64,000 nucleotides of DNA, from contig NZ_KB891877.1 of NCBI RefSeq assembly GCF_000373585.1, positions 62,001-126,000 on the forward strand, written 5' to 3'. Origin of the DNA: Streptomyces sp. MspMP-M5 (lineage in GTDB: Bacteria > Actinomycetota > Actinomycetes > Streptomycetales > Streptomycetaceae). The notes beneath the pieces were generated by a model. It was not told where the DNA came from. It saw nothing but the letters and a program-made list of their open reading frames with translations, and ran no database searches. The position numbers and the translations under genes were made by a program. Shown here one piece after another: positions 48,700 to 57,625 of the stretch. The number at the start of each line of letters is the position of its first letter. Within the stretch, counting starts at the first letter, position 1.

Positions 48700-48781
48700 T
48701 CACGCCACGACAGTCGCTCCCAACCACCGTCCCCCTCAACGACCGCTTCCCCCAACTACACTTCCCCACCCAGGAGTTACC

Positions 48782-49339
48782 GTGACCGCCACCGCCCTCG
48801 ACCCGACCTCCGCGCTCGTGCTGATCGACCTTCAGAAGGGCATCACCGCGCTGCCCACCGTCCACCCCGCCGACGAGGTGGTGGCCCGCGGGGCCCGGCT
48901 GGCGGCGGCGTTCCGCGCCCGCGGGCTGCCGGTGGTGCTGGTGAACGTCACCGGCGGGGCGCCGGGCCGCACCGAGGCCGGGCGGGCCGGCGGCGCCGGC
49001 ACGCCGCCGGCCGACTGGGCGGAGTTGGTCCCCGAGCTGGACCGGCAGCCGGGCGACCTGCTCGTCACCAAGGAGCGGTGGGGCGCCTTCCACGGCACCG
49101 GGCTGGACGCGGAGCTGCGCCGGCGCGGCGTCACCCAGCTCGTGTTCGGCGGGATCGCCACCAGCATCGGGGTGGAGTCCAGCGCCCGGGCCGCGCACGA
49201 GCACGGCTACCACGTAACCGTCGCCACCGACGCGGTGACCGACCTCGACGCGGACGCGCACCGCAACAGCGTGCAGCGGATCTTCCCGCGGCTGGGCGAG
49301 ACCGACACCACGGAGGCGCTCATCGGCCTTCTGGGCTGA
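48782..49339 (+). CDS. Isochorismatase-family hydrolase lacking the nucleophilic cysteine
   Basis: The protein has 185 residues from the GTG at 48782, with AGGAG upstream. The family Asp (Asp16, LVLIDLQKG) and Lys (Lys97, VTKERWGAF) are present. At the nucleophile position the sequence is GIATSIGVESSARAAHEHGY, with Gly130 instead of Cys. Cysteine hydrolases such as nicotinamidase need that Cys; isochorismatases of the PhzD type, as I recall, have Gly there and use water. It may therefore cleave a vinyl ether or be inactive as an amidase. It is third in the marR-MFS operon, 82 bases after the transporter. Its last 20 bases overlap the convergent amidase gene. Confidence 0.87.
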   Translation: MTATALDPTSALVLIDLQKGITALPTVHPADEVVARGARLAAAFRARGLPVVLVNVTGGAPGRTEAGRAGGAGTPPADWAELVPELDRQPGDLLVTKERWGAFHGTGLDAELRRRGVTQLVFGGIATSIGVESSARAAHEHGYHVTVATDAVTDLDADAHRNSVQRIFPRLGETDTTEALIGLLG

Positions 49340-50840
49340 CGCCGGCGGTCGGCGCGGGGTGCCCGTCGGGGCGCCGCTCGTGCCATCGCAGGGCGTCCTG
49401 GAGCTGGGCGGCCAGCGAGATCAGCCGGGGTTCGGCGTGTGCCGGGCCGAGCAGCTGGGCGCCCAGCGGCAGCCCGTCGGTGCTGAAGCCGGCCGGGACG
49501 CTGAGGCCGGGCCAGCCCAGCACGTTCCACGGCCAGGCGTACGGGCAGGCCGCGATCATGGCCTTGTCGGTCTGCCAGCCGCTGAGCCGGGCGAGGGTGC
49601 CGACGCGCGGCGGCGGGGTCGCGGTGGTCGGCGTCAGCAGGACGTCGTAGCGGCCGAACAGCATGCCGATGCGGCGCTGTTGCCGCCGCTCCACGGCCCG
49701 GGCGCGGCGCAGCGGCGGGCCGCCGAGGAGCCGGCCCAGCCGGGCCGCCCCCTGGGTGCGGCGGTCCAGCAGCCGCGGGTCGGGGACCCGGGTGGCCCAT
49801 TCGCCGACGCCGGCCGTGGCGCGCGGGACGAAGGCCAGCCCGACCAGCCCGTAGTCCGGTTCGGCCTCCTCGACGAAGTGGCCGAGGCCGGCGAGGGTGC
49901 GGGCCACCGCGGTCACCGCGTCCCGGACGTCGGGGTGCAGCGGTTTGCGGGTGAAGGTGGCGGCGGGCTTCCAGGAGAGCGCGATGCGCAGCCGCCCGGG
50001 GTCGCGGCCGGCCGCCTCCTGGGCCGCGATGCCCGGCGGCCGGTGCAGGTCCCCGGCGTGGTTGCCGCTGGCGGCGTCCAGCAGGAGGGCGGCGTCCTCG
50101 ACGGTGCGGGCCAGCGGGCCGATGCCGGTGATGCCCTGGAACGCCTCCGGGTCCGGCCAGGTGGAGATGCGGCCGCGCTGGGGTTTGATGCCGACGAGGT
50201 GGGACCAGGCGGCGGGGATCCGGACCGAGCCGGCGCCGTCGGTGCCGAGCGCGGCCGGGACCATTCCGGCGGCGACCGCGGCGGCCGAGCCGCCGGAGGA
50301 GCCGCCGGGGGTGTGCGCGAGGTTCCAGGGGTTGCGGGTCGCGCCGAAGGCCGGGCCCTCGGTGAACGGCCACTGGCCCAGTTCGCAGGCGTTGGTCTTG
50401 CCGACGATGACCGCGCCGGCCGCGCGCAGCCGCCGGACCACCTCGGCGTCGTGCTGCTTGGGCGGGAACTCCCCGGCGCAGCCGAACGCGGTGGGTTCGC
50501 CCGCCACGTCGGTGTCGTCCTTGACCGCGATCGGCACGCCGAGCAGCGGCAGCCGCTCGCCGGCGGCGAGCCGGCGGTCCGCCTCGGCGGCCTCGGCGAG
50601 CGCCGCCTCGGACCGGATCCGACGGAAGGCGTTGACGGTGTCCTGGGTGGCCGCGATGCGGTCCAGGCAGCGCTGCGCCAGGGCGACGGCGGTGACCCGT
50701 CCTTCGGCCAGGGCGCGGGCCTGTTCGGTGAGGCCCTCCCACTGTCCGTCCAGGCTCCCCGAAGGGGCGGCGGGCCCCGGGCGGCGGGGGCGTTCCGGGG
50801 ACGGCCCGGTCCGGCGTTCCTCGTTCTCGTCGACGCTCAC
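49320..50840 (-). CDS. Amidase (amidase signature family)
   Basis: The protein has 506 residues from the GTG at 50840, with GGGAGGG upstream. The Ser-cisSer-Lys triad is in place: Lys107 (GVPIAVKDDTDVAG), Ser181/182 (HTPGGSSGGSAAAVAAG) and Ser205 (GTDGAGSVRIPAAW). It hydrolyses an unknown carboxamide in the cytosol; no signal peptide is seen. The N-terminal 30 residues are disordered and charged. A 30-bp imperfect palindrome lies right in front of the start and its -10 box, so the gene is probably controlled by a dimeric repressor that is not encoded nearby. Confidence 0.93.
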   Translation of the reverse strand: MSVDENEERRTGPSPERPRRPGPAAPSGSLDGQWEGLTEQARALAEGRVTAVALAQRCLDRIAATQDTVNAFRRIRSEAALAEAAEADRRLAAGERLPLLGVPIAVKDDTDVAGEPTAFGCAGEFPPKQHDAEVVRRLRAAGAVIVGKTNACELGQWPFTEGPAFGATRNPWNLAHTPGGSSGGSAAAVAAGMVPAALGTDGAGSVRIPAAWSHLVGIKPQRGRISTWPDPEAFQGITGIGPLARTVEDAALLLDAASGNHAGDLHRPPGIAAQEAAGRDPGRLRIALSWKPAATFTRKPLHPDVRDAVTAVARTLAGLGHFVEEAEPDYGLVGLAFVPRATAGVGEWATRVPDPRLLDRRTQGAARLGRLLGGPPLRRARAVERRQQRRIGMLFGRYDVLLTPTTATPPPRVGTLARLSGWQTDKAMIAACPYAWPWNVLGWPGLSVPAGFSTDGLPLGAQLLGPAHAEPRLISLAAQLQDALRWHERRPDGHPAPTAGVSPEGR

Positions 50841-50855
50841 GGTGCGTGCCCTCCC

Positions 50856-50885
50856 TGGGACCGCTCATTCGAACGAACGGTCCCA
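50856..50885. promoter_or_regulatory. 30-bp palindromic operator before the amidase gene
   Basis: The outer arms TGGGACCG and CGGTCCCA are perfect, with the central TTCGAA flanked by CTCA and CGAA. The whole 30 bases (50856-50885) are symmetric apart from two mismatched pairs. A TAGCCT -10 box (minus strand, 50893-50888) borders it, so a bound protein would cover the transcription start. Confidence 0.7.
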
Positions 50886-51013
50886 GGAGGCTAATCGGCA
50901 CCGTGGGGAGCGGCAACGACGCCGCGCGGCGCGACACATCGACGACACACGGACGGCACACACCGCCGTCCGGGTGTCGGCGGTGTTGCCGACTGGGCGC
51001 CCACGTGGGGCTG

Positions 51014-52825
51014 TTACGGCACCGGGCGGACGACCATCGCGGAGCCGCCGCCGCGGCGGACCTTCTCGGCCGCGGCGAGCCAGCGGCCGTCCGGCAGCCG
51101 CTGGACGCCGGTGGCGGCGCCGATCTCCGGGTTCAGCTTGAAGGTGTGGCCGAGGGCTTCGAGTTGCCTGCGGAGGGGGCTGTTCCACAGGGCCGGTTCG
51201 AGTTCGGTGGCGGCGGCGTTGCGCTGGCTGGCGCGTGGTGCGGCGATGGCGTCCACCAGCGGCATACCGCGGTCGAGGTGGTTGAGGAGGGTCTGCAGCA
51301 CGGTGGTGATGATGGTGGCTCCGCCGGGCGAGCCCAGCGCCAGCACGGGCTGCCCGTGGCGCAGCACGATGGTCGGGGAGATGGACGAGCGGGGCCGCTT
51401 GCCGGGGCCGGGGAGGTTCGGGTCGGGGACGGCCGGGTCGGCGGGCGCGAAGGAGAAGTCGGTCAGCTCGTTGTTGAGCAGGAAGCCGCGGCCGGGGACG
51501 GTGATGCCGCTGCCGCCGGTCTGCTCGATGGTGAGGGTGTAGGAGACGATGTTGCCCCACTTGTCGGCGACGGTGAGGTGGGTGGTGTTCTCGCCCTCGT
51601 AGGTGGTGGGGGCGGCCCGGCCGGTGGTGCCGCAGGGCTTCGGGTGGCGCGGGTCGCCGGGGGCGAGCGGGCTGGTGAGGGCCTTGTGGTCGTTGATCAG
51701 GCACTCACGGGAGGTGGCGAACCGCTTGGAGGTCAGGCCCTTGACCGGGACGTTCACCTGGGCCGGGTCGCCGACCCAGCGGCCGCGGTCGGCGAAGGCG
51801 ATCCGGCTGGCCTCGATGTAGCGGTGCAGGTACTGCTGCTCGGTCAGGTGCGAAAGGCCGGTCTTCTCCAGGATGTTGAGCGCCTCGGCGATGCTGGTGC
51901 CGCCGGAGGAGGACGGGGCCATGCCGTAGACGTCCAGGCCGCGGTAGGTGGTGTGGGTGGGCGCGTGGCCGATCGTGGCGTAGGCGCGGAGGTCGGCGGC
52001 GGTCAGGTGGCCGGGGCGGACCTTGCGGGTGCTGCCGGGGCGGACCGGCGGGCGCTGGACGGTGCGGACGACGTCCCGGCCGATCGCGCCGTGGTAGAGC
52101 GCGCCGACGCCCTGCTGCCCCAACTCGCGGTAGGTGCGGGCGAGATCGGGGTTCTTCAGCGTCGAGCCGACGGCCGGGAGCTTGCCGCCGGGCAGGAAGA
52201 GGGCGGCGGTGGCCGGGAAGTCGCGGAAGCGGGCTTCGTTGTCGGCGGTCTGCCGGCGGAAGGTCGGATCGACGGTGAAGCCGTCGGCGGCGAGCTTCTC
52301 GGCGGGCTTGAGGACCTGTGCCAGGGGGCGGCTGCCCCACTTCTTCAGGGCGGTGTCCCAGGTGGCGGGGGTGCCGGGGGTGCCGATGCTGAGGCCGCTG
52401 GTGACGGCGTCGGCGAACGGTATCGGCTTGCCGTGCTCCAGGAAGAGGTCCTTGGTGGCGGTGCGGGGGGCGGTCTCGCGGCCGTCGAGGGTGCGGACGG
52501 TCTTGGACTTGGCGTCGTAGTAGACGAAGTAGCCGCCGCCTCCGACGCCGGCGGAGTAGGGCTCGGTGACGCCGAGGGCGGCGGCGGTGGCGACCGCGGC
52601 GTCGACGGCGTTGCCGCCCTTGCGGAGCACCTCGATGCCGGCGGCGGAGGCGTCCGCGTCGACGCTGGCGACCGCCCCGCCGTAGCCGACGGCGACCGGG
52701 GTCTTGGCGGGGGCGGCGGTGCCGGCCGGGGGTGCCGCGGTGCGGGCGGCGGCCGGGACCGCCATCAGGGAGCCGGCCAGTGCGGCCGTGACTCCCAGGA
52801 CGGTGAGACGTCGGGCGTTGGTCAT
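51014..52825 (-). CDS. ggt: Secreted gamma-glutamyltransferase
   Basis: The protein has 603 residues from the ATG at 52825. It begins with a Sec signal peptide (RR, then VLGVTAALAGSLMAVPAAA, cleavage near residue 28). The large subunit starts VAVGYGGAVASVDADASAAGIEVLRKGGNAVDAAVATAAALGVTEPYSAGVGGGG. The autocleavage site and catalytic Thr are in TYEGENTTHLTVADKWGNIVSYT (about 400). The small subunit has FLLNNELTDFSF and GSPGGATIITTVLQTLLNHLD. It cleaves gamma-glutamyl amides outside the cell; actinobacteria lack glutathione, so poly-gamma-glutamyl or other amides are likely substrates. It is single, in a minus-strand stretch. Confidence 0.95.
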   Translation of the reverse strand: MTNARRLTVLGVTAALAGSLMAVPAAARTAAPPAGTAAPAKTPVAVGYGGAVASVDADASAAGIEVLRKGGNAVDAAVATAAALGVTEPYSAGVGGGGYFVYYDAKSKTVRTLDGRETAPRTATKDLFLEHGKPIPFADAVTSGLSIGTPGTPATWDTALKKWGSRPLAQVLKPAEKLAADGFTVDPTFRRQTADNEARFRDFPATAALFLPGGKLPAVGSTLKNPDLARTYRELGQQGVGALYHGAIGRDVVRTVQRPPVRPGSTRKVRPGHLTAADLRAYATIGHAPTHTTYRGLDVYGMAPSSSGGTSIAEALNILEKTGLSHLTEQQYLHRYIEASRIAFADRGRWVGDPAQVNVPVKGLTSKRFATSRECLINDHKALTSPLAPGDPRHPKPCGTTGRAAPTTYEGENTTHLTVADKWGNIVSYTLTIEQTGGSGITVPGRGFLLNNELTDFSFAPADPAVPDPNLPGPGKRPRSSISPTIVLRHGQPVLALGSPGGATIITTVLQTLLNHLDRGMPLVDAIAAPRASQRNAAATELEPALWNSPLRRQLEALGHTFKLNPEIGAATGVQRLPDGRWLAAAEKVRRGGGSAMVVRPVP

Positions 52826-53054
52826 ACCTGGGGTTCCTCCTAGGGCGGTGCAAAGGGGGCGGCAGGGGCCGGAGCCTACCGGGGGCAACAGCGCGCCGAC
52901 AGGGGGTATTTCGGGGACCGGCGGCCGCCCGGCGAGGACGGTGCGCGGGTCCGGGCGGTTCGGGGACGAGCCGCCCGTGCCCGCCCTATCCGCACGGACC
53001 GGGGCAAGGGGTACGGCCCGACGGCCCGCCATCGAACACCCGCCCGACAGCGGC

Positions 53055-53060
53055 TACGCT
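53055..53060 (+). promoter_or_regulatory. -10 box before the membrane-anchored protein gene
   Basis: TACGCT lies eight bases before the ATG at 53069, again without a ribosome binding site. Confidence 0.5.
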
Positions 53061-53068
53061 CGCCCGCC

Positions 53069-53815
53069 ATGGACGACACCCTGCTGCTCCTCCTGACCGC
53101 GGCGGTGGCCCTCCTCGTGGGGCTGGCCGCCGGCTGGGCCGGGCTCTCCGCCGTCACCCGCCGCAAGCTCACCCGCGAACAGGGCTTCTTCGGACTGCCC
53201 GACGGTTCCGAGTGCGTCCTGGTCACCCACCGGGACAGCGCCTCGGCGCAGTGGAGCATCCCGCGGCACGACGCGCTGGCGCTGCTGGGGCTGGCCTCGG
53301 TCATCGAGAACTGCGGCGCGCACCCGGAGGTCGCCCCGCACGACACCGGGCTCCAGGGCTTCGGGGCACGTACCGAGTTCTGCGTCGGCGACCCGACCGT
53401 GCACCGCCGGCTCGCCGCCCATCTGGCGAGCCTGCTGCCGGGCGTCGCGGTCCACCCGGGTGACGCGACCGGTGCCGGCCGGGGCACGTTCACCATCGGT
53501 GGGACGGCGTACCGGATGGAGCCGGGGGCGGTGGAGTACGTACTGCTGGCCCGGGTGACGGGCGGGGAGGGCGGCCGGCCGGTGTTCCTGGCGGCCGGTC
53601 AGCGGCCGGTCACCCACCGGGCCGCGGTCCGCCATCTGGTCCGCAACCGGGCCAGGCTGGCCCGCCGGCACGGCACGGACGGGCAGTTCGCGCTGCTGCT
53701 GAAGGTGGTCAACTCGCAGGCGTACGGGCCCGATGTGGTGGAGCTGGTGGCCGATGTCAGCAAGCCGGCGCTGGCGCCGGCGGAGACCAAGGGGCAGCAC
53801 CGGGCGACCGCCTGA
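53069..53815 (+). CDS. Membrane-anchored protein of unknown function
   Basis: The protein has 248 residues. Residues 4-28 (TLLLLLTAAVALLVGLAAGWAGL) are one transmembrane helix, probably an N-out anchor; the rest is a soluble alpha/beta domain without motifs I can name. Recurrent wording includes GSECVLVTHRDSASAQWSIPRHDALALLGLASVIENCGAH, and GGTAYRMEPGAVEYVLLARVTGGEGGRPVFLAAGQRP. There is no catalytic signature. It lies 50 bases upstream of the Ca2+/H+ antiporter gene on the same strand, but that gene has its own -10 box, so cotranscription is uncertain. Confidence 0.75.
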   Translation: MDDTLLLLLTAAVALLVGLAAGWAGLSAVTRRKLTREQGFFGLPDGSECVLVTHRDSASAQWSIPRHDALALLGLASVIENCGAHPEVAPHDTGLQGFGARTEFCVGDPTVHRRLAAHLASLLPGVAVHPGDATGAGRGTFTIGGTAYRMEPGAVEYVLLARVTGGEGGRPVFLAAGQRPVTHRAAVRHLVRNRARLARRHGTDGQFALLLKVVNSQAYGPDVVELVADVSKPALAPAETKGQHRATA

Positions 53816-53853
53816 GGCGGCCTCACCGACGCGCGGTGGCCCGGTTTCTCTGT

Positions 53854-53859
53854 CAGGCT
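53854..53859 (+). promoter_or_regulatory. -10-like box before the antiporter gene
   Basis: CAGGCT lies six bases before the ATG at 53866. It matches the TAnnnT consensus less well than the other sites in the window. Confidence 0.4.
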
Positions 53860-53865
53860 CGGGGC

Positions 53866-54966
53866 ATGAGCCCCCGCCCGCGTACGCCCTTCCTGCACTG
53901 GGCCGGTGCGCTGCCGCTCGTCGCGGTGGTGCTGCTGGTACTGGTGTGGGGGCGGTCGCTGCCCACGGCACTGGTGGGGGTGGTGTCGCTGTTCCTGGCC
54001 GGGGCGGTGCTGGCCGCGGTGCACCACGCGGAGGTGATCGCGCACCGGGTGGGCGAGCCGTTCGGGTCACTGGTGCTGGCGGTCGCGGTGACCATCATCG
54101 AGGTGGCGCTGATCGTCACGTTGATGGTGGACGGCGGGGACAAGAGCGCCGGGCTGGCCCGGGACACGGTCTTCGCGGCCGTCATGATCACCTGCAACGG
54201 CATCGTCGGGCTCTGCCTCCTGATCGGTGCGCTCAAGCGGCGGGTGGCGGTCTTCAACGCCGAGGGCACCGGGGCGGAGCTGGCCTCGGTCGCCACGGTG
54301 GCCGGGCTCAGCCTGGTGCTGCCGTCCTTCACCACGACCACGCCCGGGCCGCAGTTCTCCGGCCCGCAGCTGGTCTTCGCGGCGATCGCCGCGCTGGCGC
54401 TGTACGGGCTGTTCGTGACGACCCAGACCATCCGGCACCGGGACTACTTCCTGCCGGTCACCACGGCCGGCGAGGTGATCGACACCGAGGACCACGCCGA
54501 TCCGCCGTCCCTGAGGGTCGCGCTGAGCAGCCTGGGGCTGCTGGTAGTGGCGCTGGTCGCGGTGGTGGGACTGGCCAAGGCGGTCTCGCCCACCATCGAG
54601 TCCGCGGTGGCCTCGGCCGGCCTGCCGTCGTCCGTGGTGGGCGTGGTGATCGCGCTGCTGGTGCTGCTCCCGGAGACCATCGCGGCGGTCCGGGCGGCCC
54701 GCCGGGACCGGATGCAGACCAGCATCAACCTCGGCCTGGGCTCGGCGATGGCCAGTATCGGGCTGACCATTCCGGCGGTCGCGCTGGCCACGGTCTGGCT
54801 CAAGGGCCCGCTCGTCCTGGGGCTGGGCGCCAGCCACATGGTGCTGCTGGCGCTCACCGTCGTCGTCGGCACCCTGACGGTGGTGCCCGGCCGGGCCACC
54901 CTGCTGCAGGGCAGCGTCCATCTGACGCTGTTCGCGGCGTACCTCGTGCTGGCCGTCAGCCCCTGA
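53866..54966 (+). CDS. Calcium/proton antiporter (ChaA/CaCA family)
   Basis: The protein has 366 residues. Eleven hydrophobic segments are visible. The two inverted CaCA repeats are marked by HRVGEPFGSLVLAVAVTIIEVALIV (about 61-85) and VVGVVIALLVLLPETIAAVRAARRDRMQTSINLGLGSAMASIGLTIPAVA (about 258-307), each with the conserved acidic residue in the ion site (Glu in TIIEVAL and LLPETIA). The type is ChaA, which exports Ca2+ or Na+ in exchange for H+. An acidic loop (GEVIDTEDHADPP) lies between the halves. It is the second of two plus-strand genes. Confidence 0.93.
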   Translation: MSPRPRTPFLHWAGALPLVAVVLLVLVWGRSLPTALVGVVSLFLAGAVLAAVHHAEVIAHRVGEPFGSLVLAVAVTIIEVALIVTLMVDGGDKSAGLARDTVFAAVMITCNGIVGLCLLIGALKRRVAVFNAEGTGAELASVATVAGLSLVLPSFTTTTPGPQFSGPQLVFAAIAALALYGLFVTTQTIRHRDYFLPVTTAGEVIDTEDHADPPSLRVALSSLGLLVVALVAVVGLAKAVSPTIESAVASAGLPSSVVGVVIALLVLLPETIAAVRAARRDRMQTSINLGLGSAMASIGLTIPAVALATVWLKGPLVLGLGASHMVLLALTVVVGTLTVVPGRATLLQGSVHLTLFAAYLVLAVSP

Positions 54967-54996
54967 CGGTGCGCCCCGGTGCGCCGGAGCCGCCGC

Positions 54997-55012
54997 GAAT
55001 GATTTATCGTTC
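54997..55012. promoter_or_regulatory. AT-rich palindrome before the MMPL gene
   Basis: GAATGAT-TT-ATCGTTC is a 7-2-7 palindrome with one mismatch in a strikingly AT-rich patch (GAATGATTTATCGTTCAATT) inside DNA that is otherwise above 75% GC. It lies 173 bases before the MMPL transporter start and is a candidate operator or promoter core. Confidence 0.4.
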
Positions 55013-55184
55013 AATTGGCAGCGTGCCCCATGGGCCGCGCCCCGCGGACCGCCCCGGCTGGGTTCCCCCGTCCGGCCGGGGCTTCCCCCGCTCCGCCCGG
55101 TACGGCCCGCTCCGCCCCGTACGCCCGCGGCCGGACCACCCGTCTCGCTCCCCCCGCATGCCGCCGCGACCGAACGCGCCTTGA

Positions 55185-57542
55185 ATGCGAGACATGTCGT
55201 TGCCATCTGCGCCGGTCCGCCGGCGGCCCGAGGGGACCCTGCGGCGCCTCGGGGAGTGGTGCGCCCGGCACGCCGTACTCGTCCTGGTGCTGTGGCTGGT
55301 GGGGCTGGCCGGCGTGCAGGTGCTCCAGCGGACGTTCGGCGGGGTCTACGCCGACGACTTCTCGCTGCCCGGAGCCCCCTCCGTCCAGGGCCGGGAGGTG
55401 CTCACCGCCCACCATCCCGCCGCCGGGGGCTACGCCGGCCAGGTCGTACTGCACGCCGACCGGCCGCTGACCGCCTACGCCGGCCCGATCGCCGGCGCCA
55501 CCGCCGCCCTGGCGAAGTTGCCCGCGGCGCTGTCCGCGCAGGGACCGCTGCCCCCGCCGGGGCCCCGGACCGCGTCCCCGCCGCCCGGCCCTTCACCCAC
55601 CGGACCGCTCTCCGCCGACGGCCGGACCGGATATCTCACGGTGCACTTCCGGGACCCGCCGGGGCTCCTGGGGCCGGACGTCCTGCCGGGCGCGGACCGG
55701 GCGGTGGCACCGCTGCGCGCGGCCGGCGTCCAGGTGGAGTTCGGCGGCGCGCTGGGCCACCTGGCGCGGCCGGGGACCGACGACCGGCCGGGCGTGCTGC
55801 TCGGGTTCGCGGTGGCCGCGGCCGTGCTGCTGGCCGTCTTCGGCGGTGTGCCGGCCGTCGGCCTGCCGCTGCTGACCGCGCTGATCGGCATGGTCTGCGG
55901 GACCGGCTGCCTGGGCCTGCTGACCGCCGCCTTCCCCTTCGCCCCCGTCTCCCCCACCCTGGCCACCCTGCTCGGCCTCGGCCTGGGCATCGCCTACGCA
56001 CCGATCCTGATCACCCGTCACCGGCAGCTGCTGCGGGACGGCGCGGACCCGGCCACCGCCGCGGGCCGGGCCGCGGCCGGCGGCGGCCGGGCCGTCCTGA
56101 TCTCCGGGGCCGCGGTGCTCGTCGCGCTGCTGGGCCTGGCCGCCGCCCGCGTCGGCCTCCTCACCGGGCTGGCCGCCGCGGCCGCGCTCACCACGGCCAC
56201 CGCGGTGCTCGGGGCGCTCACCCTCGTCCCCGCGCTCCTCGGGCTGCTGGGCCGGCGGTTCGACCGGTTCCGGGTACGCGGGACGGCCGCCGCGGCAGGC
56301 CCGGAACCGGCCGCCGGGGCGCGCCGCGGCCTTCGCCGTGCCCGGCGGGTGACCCGCCGCCCCTGGCCGTTCCTGGCGGGCGGGGTGCTGGTCCTGACGG
56401 TGCTCGCCGTCCCGGCCCTCTCGGCGCGGCCGGCGCACCTCGACGCCGGTACGGACCCGCCGTCGTCCACCGGGCGGCGCGCCTTCGACCTGCTGAGCGC
56501 AGCCTTCGGCCCCGGCGCGCCCGGGCCGCTGACGCTGGTCGTCGACCGGAGCGCGGTACCGGAGGCGGACCGCCCGGCACTGGCGCGGCAGGCCCGCCAG
56601 GTGCTGGGGCGTATCCCCGGCGCCACCGCGGTCACCCCGCTCACGGCCGCCCCGGACGGCGCGGTGCTGACCGCCACCGCCTACCCCGCGCGGGCCCCGC
56701 GGGACGCGGCCACCACCGCGCTCGTCCACCGCCTGGCGGACTCGGTGCTCCCCCGTGCCCTGGAGGGCTACGAGGCCCGCGGCTATGTCACCGGCGCCAC
56801 CGCGACCCAGGTGGACTTCCTGGACCAAGTCGCCGCCCGGCTGCCACTGGTCATCGCCCTGGTCGTCTGTCTGGCGTTCCTGACCGCGCTGGCCGTGTGC
56901 CGGGGCGTGCTGGCCGCGGCACAGTCCGCGGTGCTCACCACGCTGTCGGTCGGGGCGTCGTACGGGGTGGTGGTGGCGGTCTTCCAGTGGGGGTGGGGCG
57001 GCCCGGCGCTGGGCGTCCCGGGTCCGGTGCCGGTGGAGGGCTGGCTGCCGCCGGTGCTGTGCGCGATCGGCTTCGGGCTGGGCACCGGCTGCGACGCCTT
57101 CCTGCTCGCCCGGGTCCGGGCGAACCGCCCGCGGTACGTCGATCCGGCGGAGGGCGCCGCGCACGCCCTGGCGGACACCGCCCGGGTGCTCACCTGCGCC
57201 GCGCTGATCACGGCCGGGGTCTTCGCCGCCTTCCTGCTCAGCGATGTCGTGGTGGTGAAGATGCTCGGGCTGGGCCTGGCGGTGAGCGTGCTGCTCGACG
57301 CGGCGGTGGTGCGGCCGGTGCTGATGCCCGCGGTGCTGGCGCTGCTGGGCCGGCGGGCGTGGTGGGCGCCCTGGTGGCTGGATCTGGCCTACCCGGGGGC
57401 GGCGCGGCGGTGGCCGCGACCGCTGCGGCCCGCGGAACCGGTGCGACCCGAGGAACCGCAACCGTCCGCGGAAACGGTGCCGCCCGTGGAAACGGTGCCG
57501 CCCGTGGAGCCGGTGGGGCAGCAGGGCGCGGCGGACCACTGA
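55185..57542 (+). CDS. MMPL/RND-family membrane protein with altered proton-relay residues
   Basis: The protein has 785 residues; an ATG at 55194 is an alternative start and neither has a ribosome binding site. It has the MMPL layout of twelve transmembrane segments in two halves, with periplasmic domains after TM1 and TM7 (GVYADDFSLPGAPSVQG is the usual start of the first). The TM4 motif normally GxxxDY is GLGLGIAYAPILITRHR, with Ala270 for Asp. The TM10 motif normally (S/M)DY is GLGTGCDAFLLARVR, with Gly635-Cys636 in place of Asp-Tyr and an Asp one step later. The C-terminal tail has repeated PPVETVPPVE. Lipid or drug export is the family role; a normal proton-driven cycle is doubtful here. 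Confidence 0.86.
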   Translation: MRDMSLPSAPVRRRPEGTLRRLGEWCARHAVLVLVLWLVGLAGVQVLQRTFGGVYADDFSLPGAPSVQGREVLTAHHPAAGGYAGQVVLHADRPLTAYAGPIAGATAALAKLPAALSAQGPLPPPGPRTASPPPGPSPTGPLSADGRTGYLTVHFRDPPGLLGPDVLPGADRAVAPLRAAGVQVEFGGALGHLARPGTDDRPGVLLGFAVAAAVLLAVFGGVPAVGLPLLTALIGMVCGTGCLGLLTAAFPFAPVSPTLATLLGLGLGIAYAPILITRHRQLLRDGADPATAAGRAAAGGGRAVLISGAAVLVALLGLAAARVGLLTGLAAAAALTTATAVLGALTLVPALLGLLGRRFDRFRVRGTAAAAGPEPAAGARRGLRRARRVTRRPWPFLAGGVLVLTVLAVPALSARPAHLDAGTDPPSSTGRRAFDLLSAAFGPGAPGPLTLVVDRSAVPEADRPALARQARQVLGRIPGATAVTPLTAAPDGAVLTATAYPARAPRDAATTALVHRLADSVLPRALEGYEARGYVTGATATQVDFLDQVAARLPLVIALVVCLAFLTALAVCRGVLAAAQSAVLTTLSVGASYGVVVAVFQWGWGGPALGVPGPVPVEGWLPPVLCAIGFGLGTGCDAFLLARVRANRPRYVDPAEGAAHALADTARVLTCAALITAGVFAAFLLSDVVVVKMLGLGLAVSVLLDAAVVRPVLMPAVLALLGRRAWWAPWWLDLAYPGAARRWPRPLRPAEPVRPEEPQPSAETVPPVETVPPVEPVGQQGAADH

Positions 57543-57625
57543 CCGCGGGCGGCCGGCCACCGGGTGCACCAGCCCGGGCCACCGCCCGTCCTGCGGGGAT
57601 CTGCGCCTCCGCCGATCATCGGAGT

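Noticed and set aside
48782..49339. Nicotinamidase or cysteine hydrolase call
   Set aside because: The nucleophilic Cys is Gly130, so only the broader isochorismatase-family name is supported.
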